64,000 nt of DNA from Allosaccharopolyspora coralli (GTDB taxonomy: Bacteria > Actinomycetota > Actinomycetes > Mycobacteriales > Pseudonocardiaceae). Made by a program: the position numbers and the translations under genes. The stretch's first letter is position 1, and every line of letters starts with the position of its first letter. The stretch lies in NCBI RefSeq assembly GCF_009664835.1, contig NZ_CP045929.1:2976001-3040000 (forward strand), in the 5' to 3' direction. Positions 16,793-26,717 of this stretch are shown here, piece by piece. The notes beneath the pieces were generated by a model that had not been told where the DNA came from, did not search any database, and saw nothing but the letters and a program-made list of their open reading frames with translations.

Positions 16793-18391
16793 TCACATTC
16801 GGAAGACACCGAAGTTGTCGGTGCCCTTCACCGGAGCGTTGTGCAGCGCCGAGAGGCACATTCCCAGCACCGTGCGTGTCTCGCGCGGGTCGATCACGCC
16901 GTCGTCGTAGAGGCGTCCGGACAGGAACAACGGCAACGACTCCGCCTCGATCTGTTCCGCGATCGCGGCACGGAGCCCGGCGTCGGCCTCCTCGTCGAAC
17001 GGCACGCCCTTCGCTTCCGCGGACGCCCGGTTGACGAGGGAGATCACCCCCGCGAGCTGCGCCGAGCCCATCACCGCCGATTTCGCGCTCGGCCAGGAGA
17101 ACAAGAATCGGGGGTCGTAGGCCCGTCCGCACATCCCGTAGTGCCCCGCGCCGTACGAGGCGCCCAACAGCACCGACAGGTGTGGCACCGTCGAGTTGGA
17201 CACGGCGTTGATCATCATCGCGCCGTGCTTGATGATCCCGCCCTGTTCGTATTCCTTGCCGACCATGTAGCCGGTCGTGTTGTGCAGGAACAGCAGTGGT
17301 GTGTTCGCCCGGTTCGCCAACTGGATGAACTGCGTGGCCTTCTGCGACTCCTCGGAGAACAACACCCCCTGCGCGTTCGCGAGGATGCCCACCGGGTAGC
17401 CGTGCAGGTCCGCCCACCCGGTCACCAGGCTCGAGCCGTACCGCTGTTTGAACTCGTCGAAGTCGGATCCGTCCACGATCCGCGCGACGACCTCGCGCGG
17501 ATCGAACGGGACCTTGAGGTCGGACGGAACGACGCCGAGCAGATCTTCCGGGTCGTAGAGCGGTTCGGCGACCTTCTCGCGCGGTGTGGGTCCTTGTTTG
17601 GTCCAGTTCAGCCGCCTGACGATGTTCCGGCCGATGCGCAGGGCATCCGGTTCGTCGACGGCGTAGTAGTCGGCGAGTCCCGAAGTGCGGGCGTGCATGT
17701 CGGCACCGCCGAGGGCCTCGTCGTCGGCCTCCTCACCGGTCGCCATCTTCACCAGCGGTGGTCCGCCGAGGAAGACCTTCGACCGTTCCTTGATCATCAC
17801 CACGTGGTCGGACATGCCCGGCGTGTAGGCTCCGCCTGCGGTCGAGTTGCCGAACACGAGTGCGATCGTGGGAATGCCCGCCGCCGACGCCTGGGTGAGA
17901 TCCCGGAACGCCCGCCCGCCAGGGATGAACACTTCCTTCTGAGTGGGCAGGTCCGCACCGCCGGACTCGACGAGCGAGATCACCGGCAGCCGGTTCTGCA
18001 TCACGATGTCGTTGGCGCGGAACGATTTTCGGACCGTCCACGGGTTGCTCGTACCGCCCCGGACCGTGGGGTCGTTGGCGATGATCATGCATTCGACGCC
18101 CTCGACGACCCCGATCCCGGTAACGACCGACGCACCGACCTGAAAGTCACTGCCCCACGCCGCGAGCGGGCACAGCTCCAGGAACGGTGAGTCCTCGTCG
18201 ATCAGCAGCTCGATGCGTTCACGCGCGGTGAGTTTGCCCCGCGCCCGGTGACGTTCCAGCTTCTCCGGGCCGCCTCCGGCGGTCGCCTTGGCGTGCTCGG
18301 CGGTGATCTCGGCGAGTTTCGTGCGCATTGCCTGCGCCGACTCGGCGAATTCGGTCGTGTGCGTGTCCAGTACGGACTTCAGTGTCGTCAT
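16793..18391 (-). CDS. Acyl-CoA carboxylase beta subunit (carboxyltransferase)
   Basis: A 532-residue carboxyltransferase. Two crotonase-like halves are visible: an N-terminal acyl-CoA-binding half with ESGGADLPTQKEVF (about 142-155) and GNSTAGGAYTPGMSD, and a C-terminal carboxybiotin half with LLGASYGAGHYGMCGRAYD. The architecture matches 3-methylcrotonyl-CoA/geranyl-CoA carboxylase beta chains (MccB, LiuB, AtuC) rather than the shorter AccD types. ATG 18391 overlaps the preceding dehydrogenase stop (ATGA), and the alpha subunit follows 8 bp later, as expected for a stoichiometric complex. Confidence 0.93.
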   Translation of the reverse strand: MTTLKSVLDTHTTEFAESAQAMRTKLAEITAEHAKATAGGGPEKLERHRARGKLTARERIELLIDEDSPFLELCPLAAWGSDFQVGASVVTGIGVVEGVECMIIANDPTVRGGTSNPWTVRKSFRANDIVMQNRLPVISLVESGGADLPTQKEVFIPGGRAFRDLTQASAAGIPTIALVFGNSTAGGAYTPGMSDHVVMIKERSKVFLGGPPLVKMATGEEADDEALGGADMHARTSGLADYYAVDEPDALRIGRNIVRRLNWTKQGPTPREKVAEPLYDPEDLLGVVPSDLKVPFDPREVVARIVDGSDFDEFKQRYGSSLVTGWADLHGYPVGILANAQGVLFSEESQKATQFIQLANRANTPLLFLHNTTGYMVGKEYEQGGIIKHGAMMINAVSNSTVPHLSVLLGASYGAGHYGMCGRAYDPRFLFSWPSAKSAVMGSAQLAGVISLVNRASAEAKGVPFDEEADAGLRAAIAEQIEAESLPLFLSGRLYDDGVIDPRETRTVLGMCLSALHNAPVKGTDNFGVFRM

Positions 18392-19530
18392 GCGGTGAAT
18401 CCCAGAACTCGTGCCGCCAAGCCGGTCATAATCTCGGTCGTGCCGCCGCCGATACCGAGAATTCGCATGTCCCGGTACTGACGCTCGATCTCGCTTTCCG
18501 CCATGTACCCCGCTCCGCCGAAGAGCTGCACTGCTTGGTGTGCGACCCACTCGCCGGTCTCCACCGCCGTGTTCTTGGCGAAGCAGGTCTCGGCGACGAG
18601 GCCGGTTTCGCCCGCCGCACAGCGCTCGGCGAGCGTTCTCGTGTAGACGCGCGCGACGTCGATCCGGCGCGCCATCTCGGTGAGTGTGTTCTGCACGGCT
18701 TGCCGAGAGATCAGTGCGCGCCCGAAGGTTTCCCGGTCACGACACCATTGTGCGGTGAGGTCGAGACAGCGTTGTGCGCTCGCGTACGCCTGCACGGCCA
18801 AGGACACCCGCTCGGTGAGGAACGCGTCGGCGATCCGCGCGAATCCGCTGTTCTCGGCACCGACCAGATTTTCCACAGGAACCCGGCAATCCACGAAGGA
18901 CAGCTCGGCGGTGTCCGAGGCGTGCCACCCCATCTTCTCCCACTTGCGCGTGACGGTGAACCCGTCGTTGTCTTTGTCGATCACGAGCAGGGAGACGCCG
19001 GACGACCCGGCTTCTCCGGTGCGCACCGCGACCACGGCGTAGTCTGCGCGGCACCCGGAGGTGATGTAGGTCTTCGCGCCGTTGACGACGTAGTGATCGC
19101 CGTCCCGTGTCGCGCGCGTCGCGAGGCGTCCGACGTCGGAACCTCCGTCCGGCTCGGTGATCGCGAGGCATCCGATCTTCTCCCCGCTCAGGGTCGGCCG
19201 CACCCACCGCTCGAGCTGCCGGGGATCACCGGCGGCGACGAGGTGCGGAACCGCGATTCCGCAGGTGAACAGCGAGGCGAACAGTCCACCGGAGCCGCCC
19301 GCGTGGTGCATTTCCTCCGCGATCGTCACGACGTCGAGGAAGTCGCCTCCGCCGCCGTCCACCGGGAACCCGGCTCCGAGCAACCCGAGGTCGCCGGCAC
19401 TCCGGTGCAGCGAGCGGGGCAGTTCACCGCGGCGTTCCCACTCCTCGAGGTTCGGCAGGATCTCACGATCCACGAAGCGGCGGACCGTGGAACGCAGCTC
19501 CCGCCGCTGCGGGCAGTCCCAGACGCTCAC
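18388..19530 (-). CDS. Acyl-CoA dehydrogenase (first of the operon; AtuD-like role)
   Basis: A 380-residue acyl-CoA dehydrogenase. The FAD-binding signature AITEPDGGSDVGRLA (about 123-137) and the C-terminal ILGIGGGTTEIM are typical. It is richer in the classic motifs than its paralogue at 13576-14733. The GTG at 19530 is chosen from the GTGA overlap with the atuA stop and GAGGAG 9 bases upstream. Predicted role: alpha,beta-dehydrogenation of a branched acyl-CoA before carboxylation, as citronellyl-CoA dehydrogenase AtuD does in Pseudomonas (role inferred from operon content). Confidence 0.92.
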   Translation of the reverse strand: MSVWDCPQRRELRSTVRRFVDREILPNLEEWERRGELPRSLHRSAGDLGLLGAGFPVDGGGGDFLDVVTIAEEMHHAGGSGGLFASLFTCGIAVPHLVAAGDPRQLERWVRPTLSGEKIGCLAITEPDGGSDVGRLATRATRDGDHYVVNGAKTYITSGCRADYAVVAVRTGEAGSSGVSLLVIDKDNDGFTVTRKWEKMGWHASDTAELSFVDCRVPVENLVGAENSGFARIADAFLTERVSLAVQAYASAQRCLDLTAQWCRDRETFGRALISRQAVQNTLTEMARRIDVARVYTRTLAERCAAGETGLVAETCFAKNTAVETGEWVAHQAVQLFGGAGYMAESEIERQYRDMRILGIGGGTTEIMTGLAARVLGFTA

Positions 19531-21248
19531 GGAATCAACTCCTCGGGTACGGGCACACGGCGTGAGCGCAGCCACTCGCCGAGCGCCTTGGCCTGGGGGT
19601 CGAAGCGAGCCTGCGAGGCCGCTCCGTCTCCGAGCACGCCTTCCACGACGAAGTTCACCGCACGCAGGTTCGGCAGCACGGCCCGGGTCACCGGCAGGTC
19701 GGCGATCTCTGGCAGCAGGCTCCGGAGCCGCTCGACCGTGAGCGTGTGCACGAGCCAGCGCCATTCGTCGTCCGTGCGAACCCAGACCCCGACGTTGGCG
19801 TTGCCGCCTTTGTCTCCGCTCCTGGCCGCGGCCACCACACCGAGCGGTTCGTGCCGGGTCGACTCTGTGGGCAACGGCTCGGGAAGTTCCGGCTCGGCCA
19901 CGTCCGCGAGCGCCCTCGTGTCCCGGATGGGTTCGATATCCACTGTGGCCCCGTCGGCAAGGACGGCCCGGTGCGGCACGGCAGCGGAGTCCACGAAGCC
20001 GGGGGCGAACGCTCCGTACACCGACCCGCTGCGTGGCACCGACGTCAGATGGCATCCCGGGTAGCTCGCCAAAGCGAGTTCCACCGCGACGTTCGCGAAG
20101 GACCGCCCGACGACGTCGGCGTCCGGATCACGCACGACGCACCGGAGGGTGGCGCTGGCTCGTTCTTGCGTGTCGGCGTCGACGGCGTCGGTGCGGGCGA
20201 GTGTCCACGTCATCTCCCGCGGCCGCTTCACCAGCCCGGCTTCGAGTTGCTCGCGTGCCAGCTCGGCCTTGGCGTGGATGTCCAGCCCGGTCAGGACGAA
20301 CTCCACCTCGTTGCGGTAACCGCCGATCGAGTTCAGCGAGACCTTCAGCGACGGTGGCGGAGGTTCGCCCACCACGCCGCGAATGCCGACGCGGTCCGGT
20401 CCATGCTGCTCGAGTGCGACCGTGTCGAGGCGGGTGGTCACGTCCGGCCCGGCGTAGCGGGCCGTGTCGACTTCGTACATCAGCTGGGCCGTGACGGTGT
20501 CGACCGTGACCGCTCCCCCGGTTCCGGGATGTTTGGTGATCACGCTGCTGCCGTCACCGGCGATCTCGGCGATCGGGAATCCGGGACGGGTCAGGTCCGC
20601 GATCTCGGTGAAGAAGCTGAAGTTTCCGCCGGTGGCCTGCGTTCCGCATTCGATCACGTGTCCGGCCACGACGGCGCCCGCCAGCTCGTCGTAATCGGTG
20701 CGGGCCCATCCGAAATGGGCGGCGGCGGGCCCCGTGACCAGAGCCGCATCGGTGACCCGGCCGGTGACGACGACGTCGGCGCCCTCGGCCAGACACCGGG
20801 CGATTCCCCAGCCGCCGAGGTAGGCGTTCGCCGTCAGCGGCTCTCCCAGACCGAGCTCCTCCGTCCGCGCCGTGAGGTCGTCGCCCTCGACGTGGGCGCA
20901 TCGCACGGGAACGTCCAGCGATGCCGCCACTTCCCGGAGCTTTCCGGCCAGACCCGCCGGATTGAGTCCACCGGCGTTGACTACGATCCGCACTCCACGC
21001 TCGACGGCGAGCCCCAGACACTCCTCTGCCTGCCGGAGGAACGTCTTGGCGTACCCGAGTTCCGGGTCCTTCATCCGGTCGCGGCCGAGGATCAGCATCG
21101 TCAGCTCGGCCAGATAGTCCCCGGTGAGCACGTCGAGTGCGCCGCCATCGAGCATCTCGCGCATGGCCGAGAACCGGTCACCGTAGAACCCGGAGCAGTT
21201 CCCGATGCGCAGCACCTCGGGCGTGGTCGCGAACGAACGCTCCGTCAT
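19527..21248 (-). CDS. atuA: Acyclic terpene utilisation protein AtuA (DUF1446)
   Basis: A 573-residue DUF1446 protein. [11 protein letters not shown] near the N-terminus, [13 protein letters not shown] (about 93-105), the central [10 protein letters not shown] block and the C-terminal [15 protein letters not shown] all match this family. AtuA is needed for growth of Pseudomonas on citronellol. A lyase role on the 3-hydroxy-3-isohexenylglutaryl-CoA intermediate has been proposed but not shown biochemically, to my knowledge. No HMG-CoA-lyase-like gene is in the operon, which would fit AtuA filling that step. The ATG at 21248 overlaps the TIGR03084 stop (ATGA). The very long upstream extension of the open frame is rejected as out-of-frame reading of that gene. 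Confidence 0.9.
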   Translation of the reverse strand: MTERSFATTPEVLRIGNCSGFYGDRFSAMREMLDGGALDVLTGDYLAELTMLILGRDRMKDPELGYAKTFLRQAEECLGLAVERGVRIVVNAGGLNPAGLAGKLREVAASLDVPVRCAHVEGDDLTARTEELGLGEPLTANAYLGGWGIARCLAEGADVVVTGRVTDAALVTGPAAAHFGWARTDYDELAGAVVAGHVIECGTQATGGNFSFFTEIADLTRPGFPIAEIAGDGSSVITKHPGTGGAVTVDTVTAQLMYEVDTARYAGPDVTTRLDTVALEQHGPDRVGIRGVVGEPPPPSLKVSLNSIGGYRNEVEFVLTGLDIHAKAELAREQLEAGLVKRPREMTWTLARTDAVDADTQERASATLRCVVRDPDADVVGRSFANVAVELALASYPGCHLTSVPRSGSVYGAFAPGFVDSAAVPHRAVLADGATVDIEPIRDTRALADVAEPELPEPLPTESTRHEPLGVVAAARSGDKGGNANVGVWVRTDDEWRWLVHTLTVERLRSLLPEIADLPVTRAVLPNLRAVNFVVEGVLGDGAASQARFDPQAKALGEWLRSRRVPVPEELIP

Positions 21249-22045
21249 ACCGGCATCCCCGCCTTGCGGCCCGCGCTGGGCAGGCCCGCGAACGCCTGGG
21301 CGATCGTGATCCAGTACGCCGCGTCCGGCCCCACGACGTCGAGGCCGAGGTCGTCGCGGTGTCGACGCTGCGTGACGAGCAGGCAGAAGTCCAGCGCCGG
21401 TCCGGTGACGAACTGCTCGGCGTCCTCTGGCCCCCAGGTCCAGCACGCCCCGTCCGGCGCGGTGAGTTCCACCCGGAACGGCTGGTCCGGCGGAGTCCGG
21501 TCGTGTACGGCGTAGGCGAAGTCGCGGGTACGGACGCCGAGGTGGGCGACGTGACGCAGCCGCGCGGTCGACTCCCGCCGCACGCCGAGCGCGTCCACGA
21601 CGTCCTGACCGTGCGCCCAGGTCTCCATGATGCGCGCCGTGGCCATCGACGCGACTCCCATCGGCGGGCCGAACCAGTCGAGCTTGCGACCGGCGGGCAC
21701 CGCCCGCAGCGCGTCGACGAGGTCGGCACGACTCCGGCGCCACCGATCGAGCAGCGCCGTCGGAGCGTGCCGGGCCCCGTCCTGTGCGGCGAGGTCCACG
21801 AAACCGGCGGGATCCCGCGTCGCCTCCGCCACGACCTCGCCGAAACGGGCCGGTTCGGTCGCGGAGAGCAGGGCGACCTCGTCGGTCCAGGCGAGGTGCG
21901 CGATCTGGTGCGCGACGGTCCATCCCTCGGCGGGCGTCGGAACACTCCACCGAGCGTCGTCGAGCCGGGCCACCACGGCGTCGAGCTCGTCGGTCTCGGC
22001 GCACAGATCGTCGAGCAGGTCGTCCACGTCCGTCACGTCGATCAC
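21245..22045 (-). CDS. TIGR03084-type DinB-like metal-binding protein
   Basis: A 266-residue protein of the mycothiol-dependent maleylpyruvate isomerase N-terminal/DinB superfamily. [15 protein letters not shown] (about 42-56) and [13 protein letters not shown] (about 138-150) supply the histidines of the usual three-His metal site on a four-helix bundle; the C-terminal part is a small alpha/beta domain. It is the first gene of the operon. GTG 22045 is preferred, with GGGAAC upstream and leaving the palindrome 22066-22085 in the 5' region. Members of this superfamily include mycothiol-using transferases and isomerases, so a thiol-dependent step in the pathway is possible. The function is otherwise unknown. 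Confidence 0.82.
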   Translation of the reverse strand: MIDVTDVDDLLDDLCAETDELDAVVARLDDARWSVPTPAEGWTVAHQIAHLAWTDEVALLSATEPARFGEVVAEATRDPAGFVDLAAQDGARHAPTALLDRWRRSRADLVDALRAVPAGRKLDWFGPPMGVASMATARIMETWAHGQDVVDALGVRRESTARLRHVAHLGVRTRDFAYAVHDRTPPDQPFRVELTAPDGACWTWGPEDAEQFVTGPALDFCLLVTQRRHRDDLGLDVVGPDAAYWITIAQAFAGLPSAGRKAGMPV

Positions 22046-22065
22046 GTTCCCAGTCGCCTCGGAAA

Positions 22066-22107
22066 AAAGCAAGCGTGCTTGCTTTCTTTTACCGGATCTC
22101 CTACTTT
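22066..22107 (+). promoter_or_regulatory. Palindromic operator and promoter of the acyl-CoA synthetase gene
   Basis: AAAGCAAGC-GT-GCTTGCTTT (22066-22085) is a perfect palindrome with 9-bp arms, typical of TetR operators. On the plus strand TTGCTT (22079-22084) and TACTTT (22102-22107) are spaced by 17 bp, so the operator covers the -35 of the synthetase promoter. The site is also just 21 bp from the GTG of the divergent operon and could repress both sides. Confidence 0.7.
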
Positions 22108-22162
22108 TGCCTGAGAGTGATTCAGGACACACTGTAGACCCTGCCCCGGCGAAGGGACCGAG

Positions 22163-23728
<1,566 letters not shown>

Positions 23729-23737
23729 CCGGGCCGC

Positions 23738-23781
23738 GCGTGAGCCCTTTTGGTGCCTCTAGCCACCAAAAAGGCTCACGC
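23738..23781. terminator. Hairpin family A, copy 1 (bidirectional terminator)
   Basis: An 18-bp inverted repeat with one mismatch (GCGTGAGCC...GGCTCACGC) encloses a short loop. It contains T-rich and A-rich runs on both strands and lies between convergent genes, so it can terminate both. Related copies: 39007-39050 and 44615-44666. Confidence 0.75.
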
Positions 23782-23787
23782 ACCGGA

Positions 23788-24771
23788 TCAGCCCTGCTTG
23801 GTGGCGCCCGTGCCGTTGAGCGGAAGCACCGGGTGGGCGACCTGGATGCCTGCCCGGTCGAAGCCGCGCTTGAGGTACTCCCGCGCGGTCCGGCCGGTGG
23901 CCCACTGGGCTCCCGGCCGCGTCTTGATGATGATCCGCAGCGTGACGGCGCCGTTGCCGATTCCGACCACGCCACTGATGTCCGGCTTGTCCAGGATCTG
24001 CGAGTGCACCGTGGGGTCGTTCGCGAACTCGCCGAGCGCCTCCTCGGTCACGCGCTTGGCCTCGCCGACGTCCACGGAGTAGTCCAGCGGGACCTCCACC
24101 ACCGCGTTGGCCCAGTCCTGGTTCATGTTGCAGACGCGCATGATCTCGCCGTTGCGCACGTGCCAGAGACCGCCGTCGAGGTCACGGATCTTGGTGACCC
24201 GCATCGTCATCGCCTCGACGGTGCCCACCGCGTCACCGACGTCGACGACGTCACCGACACCGAACTGGTCCTCGGTCATCATGAACAGCCCGGACAGGAA
24301 GTCCTGCACGAGGCTCTGCGCACCGAAGCCGATCGCCAGACCCAGAACGCCGGCGCTGGCCAGGACCGGACCCAGATTGATCCCGAACTCGCTGAGGATC
24401 ATCATGAACGCCACGCCGAAGATGACGAACGAGGCGACGCTGCCCAGCACCGAACCGATGGTGTTGGCGCGCTGGGACTGCCGTTCCACACGGTCGGCGT
24501 TGTTCTCGGTCACGGCCTTGGTCACGACGGTGGCCGCCCGGGTCTTCGCCTGGCTGAGCTTCTGGTGCGAGCTGACGATCCGCTTGACCAGCTGCTTGAT
24601 GAGGCGCCCGACCACGAACCGCGCGACGAAGGCGATGACGAGGATGATGCCGATGTTGACCAGGCCCGACAGCAGCGTGCCCGCGTTCGAGGTAATCCAG
24701 CCCATGAGCGGGCCGGCCTGGGCCAACACGCTGTCGGATCCGGCGAAGCCGGCGAGCGTGACCAGGGACAC
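23788..24771 (-). CDS. MscS-family mechanosensitive channel
   Basis: A 327-residue small-conductance mechanosensitive channel. A first hydrophobic helix lies at about 25-50 and further helices at about 95-145. The pore-lining region GVLGLAIGFGAQSLVQDFLSG is followed by the beta domain (EDQFGVGDVVDVGD) and the C-terminal alpha/beta portion. GTG 24771 is preferred because AAAGGGTGG lies just upstream; an upstream GTG-led extension to 24804 lacks this. Its role is release of solutes on hypo-osmotic shock in the cytoplasmic membrane. It is transcribed alone, and its 3' end shares the hairpin at 23738-23781. Confidence 0.92.
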   Translation of the reverse strand: MSLVTLAGFAGSDSVLAQAGPLMGWITSNAGTLLSGLVNIGIILVIAFVARFVVGRLIKQLVKRIVSSHQKLSQAKTRAATVVTKAVTENNADRVERQSQRANTIGSVLGSVASFVIFGVAFMMILSEFGINLGPVLASAGVLGLAIGFGAQSLVQDFLSGLFMMTEDQFGVGDVVDVGDAVGTVEAMTMRVTKIRDLDGGLWHVRNGEIMRVCNMNQDWANAVVEVPLDYSVDVGEAKRVTEEALGEFANDPTVHSQILDKPDISGVVGIGNGAVTLRIIIKTRPGAQWATGRTAREYLKRGFDRAGIQVAHPVLPLNGTGATKQG

Positions 24772-24910
24772 GAAATCCACCCTTTCGTGATCGAATGCCC
24801 GCACCCGCGAGCGAATAATGCCGAATGACGAAGATCTTGGGTGCTCGGTCCACCACCGGGCACTCGCGCGATGCTGTCAATCGGCCCCGGCGCTAGGCAA
24901 ATCATGGTCA

Positions 24911-24927
24911 CACTCCGGACCGGAGTG
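24911..24927. promoter_or_regulatory. 17-bp palindrome upstream of mscS
   Basis: CACTCCGG-A-CCGGAGTG is a perfect 8-bp-arm palindrome in the 231-bp gap between the mscS gene (start 24771) and the 3' end of the hydrolase gene (25003). It may be an operator for mscS or a short terminator stem for the cluster on its right; no T-run follows it. I see nothing else in this gap. Confidence 0.35.
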
Positions 24928-25002
24928 GACACACACCGCGATACTTGGCCGGATTCGCCCGATTCTCCGTGAGTCCGGGGTCACACGCCGCCGACGGGCG
25001 AC

Positions 25003-25857
25003 TCAGCGGGAGAAATGGTCGCGAGCGAGATCCGCGAACTCCGCGGCCCGTTCGATCTGAGGCATGTGTCCGGCGCCGGTGAACAAGTGCGTCCGCGCAT
25101 GCGGAATCCGGTCCGGCACAGCCTCGAGATGCCGCGCGGGCAGCACCAGGTCCGCGTCGCCCCATACCGCGAGAGTGGGTTTCGGATCACGGGCGAAATC
25201 CGCGAGCAGCTGTGCGCGCCACGCGGGCCGGATTCCGCGAACAGTGCCGAGCCGGCGGGCGAGTTCGACGAACACCCTCGCGCGGTGCGGCTGTCGCGCG
25301 ACCTCGGTCGCGTGCGCGAGACGCTCCTGCGTGACGAACTCGCGGCTGCGGAACAGGGCACGCTCGGTCCGCCGAACGGTCGCGGGGTCCGTTCGACGCA
25401 GCAGCCGGGCGCCCAGCATCGGGATCCCGAGAACGCGCAGGGCGATCGTGACGTCCCTGCCGAACCCTACACTGTTCGCCAACAGCAGCGACGAGACCCG
25501 CTCTGGCGCCATGGCCGCCACCCGCATCGCGACCGCACCGCCCAACGAGTTCCCTGCGACGTGAACCGGCCGGGTTTCGCCGATCGAGTCCACGAGTGCG
25601 AGGACATCGTCGGCCAGGGATTCCAACGTGGTCGGCCCCGGTGTGGGCTCGGAGAGACCGAAACCGGGAAGGTCCGGTGCGATCACGTAGTGGTCGGTGG
25701 CGAGCAGGGGGTACTGCGGAGCCCAGTCCTCGAGGCTCCGTCCGATGCCGTGCAGCAGTACGACGGGCGGGGCTTCGGGGTCCCCGCCTGATCGGACACG
25801 GACTCGCGCGCCGTGCAGGGTGACCTCGCGCGTCCCGGCCGACTCCCCGGCCCTCAT
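25003..25857 (-). CDS. Alpha/beta-fold hydrolase of the mymA-like locus
   Basis: A 284-residue alpha/beta hydrolase with a complete triad: nucleophile in GNSLGG (serine about residue 97), aspartate in WGDADLV and histidine in GAGHMPQIE. The oxyanion motif LLHGIG is at about 34-39. ATG 25857 overlaps the SDR stop (ATGA). It is the third gene of a monooxygenase-SDR-hydrolase operon. An ester hydrolase downstream of a Baeyer-Villiger monooxygenase makes chemical sense, since BVMOs turn ketones into esters; that link is inference. In M. tuberculosis the mymA operon also carries a lipase/esterase gene (lipR), from a different hydrolase subfamily. Confidence 0.9.
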   Translation of the reverse strand: MRAGESAGTREVTLHGARVRVRSGGDPEAPPVVLLHGIGRSLEDWAPQYPLLATDHYVIAPDLPGFGLSEPTPGPTTLESLADDVLALVDSIGETRPVHVAGNSLGGAVAMRVAAMAPERVSSLLLANSVGFGRDVTIALRVLGIPMLGARLLRRTDPATVRRTERALFRSREFVTQERLAHATEVARQPHRARVFVELARRLGTVRGIRPAWRAQLLADFARDPKPTLAVWGDADLVLPARHLEAVPDRIPHARTHLFTGAGHMPQIERAAEFADLARDHFSR

Positions 25858-26717
25858 CGCACGGTCGCCCGGGAACGTGACCGATCGGATCCCGTGGCGA
25901 GCGCGATCAATCGCTGGTGGGACACCGGCAACAGGCGGGCGAGCAGGTCGGGGATCTTGGCGCTGGCCGCGATGAGCACCCGGGCACGCCGACGCTCGAC
26001 GCCGTCGAGGATCTGTTCGGCCGCTTTCTGCGGTGGATAGGTCAGCAGCTTGGTGAACGCCTTCTTCTGGCCGTCCACCAGGTCGGCAGGCACTCCGGAA
26101 CCCACGCGGGCGCTCTCGGCGACGCGCGTCTTGATCCCGCCGGGGTGCACTGTGGTCACGCCGGTTCCGGACTCGGCCAGCTCCGCCCACAAGACCTGAC
26201 TCAGCCCACGCAACGCGAATTTGCTGGCACAGTAGGCCGATTGCCCCGCGGGCGCGACGAGTCCGAACAAGCTGGAGACGTTGACCACGTGCCCGCCGGG
26301 TGCGGCGGTGAGGGTGGGCAGCAACGTGTGCGTGAGCACGACCGGCGCCCGGAAGTTGAGGTCCATGAGCCATTCGAACTCGTCCAGGGTGACCTGGTCG
26401 AAACGGCCACCGAGCGCCGCACCGGCATTGTTGACCAGCAACGTGATTCGCTGGTGCTCGCGCAGGATCGTCTCGGCCGCGGCCACGGTGGCGTTCCGGT
26501 CGGCGAGGTCCACCACCATTGTGGACACGGTGATCCCGGAGTGGTCCTGCTCGATCGCCGCGCGAACCCGGTCCAGGCGCTCGGCGTCCCGGTCCACCAG
26601 CACGAGGTGACTCCCCCGCCTCGCGAGACCGTAGGCGAGTTGCTCCCCGATACCGCTGGCGGCGCCGGTGAGGACCGCTGTTCCTCCGGCGAAGCGGTAG
26701 CGGCCCATTCGACTCAT
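25854..26717 (-). CDS. Short-chain dehydrogenase (SadH-like)
   Basis: A 287-residue classical SDR. TGAASGIGEQ (17-26) is the cofactor loop, NNAG follows at about 91-94, the catalytic serine is in VNVSSLFG, and YxxxK is SAYCASKFAL. The C-terminal extension (about 40 residues) is typical of the mycobacterial SadH subgroup. ATG 26717 overlaps the monooxygenase stop (ATGA), and GGAGGGCGC precedes it. It likely oxidises or reduces a hydrophobic alcohol/ketone in concert with the monooxygenase. Confidence 0.9.
   Translation of the reverse strand: MSRMGRYRFAGGTAVLTGAASGIGEQLAYGLARRGSHLVLVDRDAERLDRVRAAIEQDHSGITVSTMVVDLADRNATVAAAETILREHQRITLLVNNAGAALGGRFDQVTLDEFEWLMDLNFRAPVVLTHTLLPTLTAAPGGHVVNVSSLFGLVAPAGQSAYCASKFALRGLSQVLWAELAESGTGVTTVHPGGIKTRVAESARVGSGVPADLVDGQKKAFTKLLTYPPQKAAEQILDGVERRRARVLIAASAKIPDLLARLLPVSHQRLIALATGSDRSRSRATVR

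Noticed and set aside
16619-20064. Long plus-strand frames opposite the carboxylase and dehydrogenase genes
   Set aside because: Antisense to well-defined enzymes, composition is Arg/Val/Asp-biased low-information sequence, and no ribosome sites are present.
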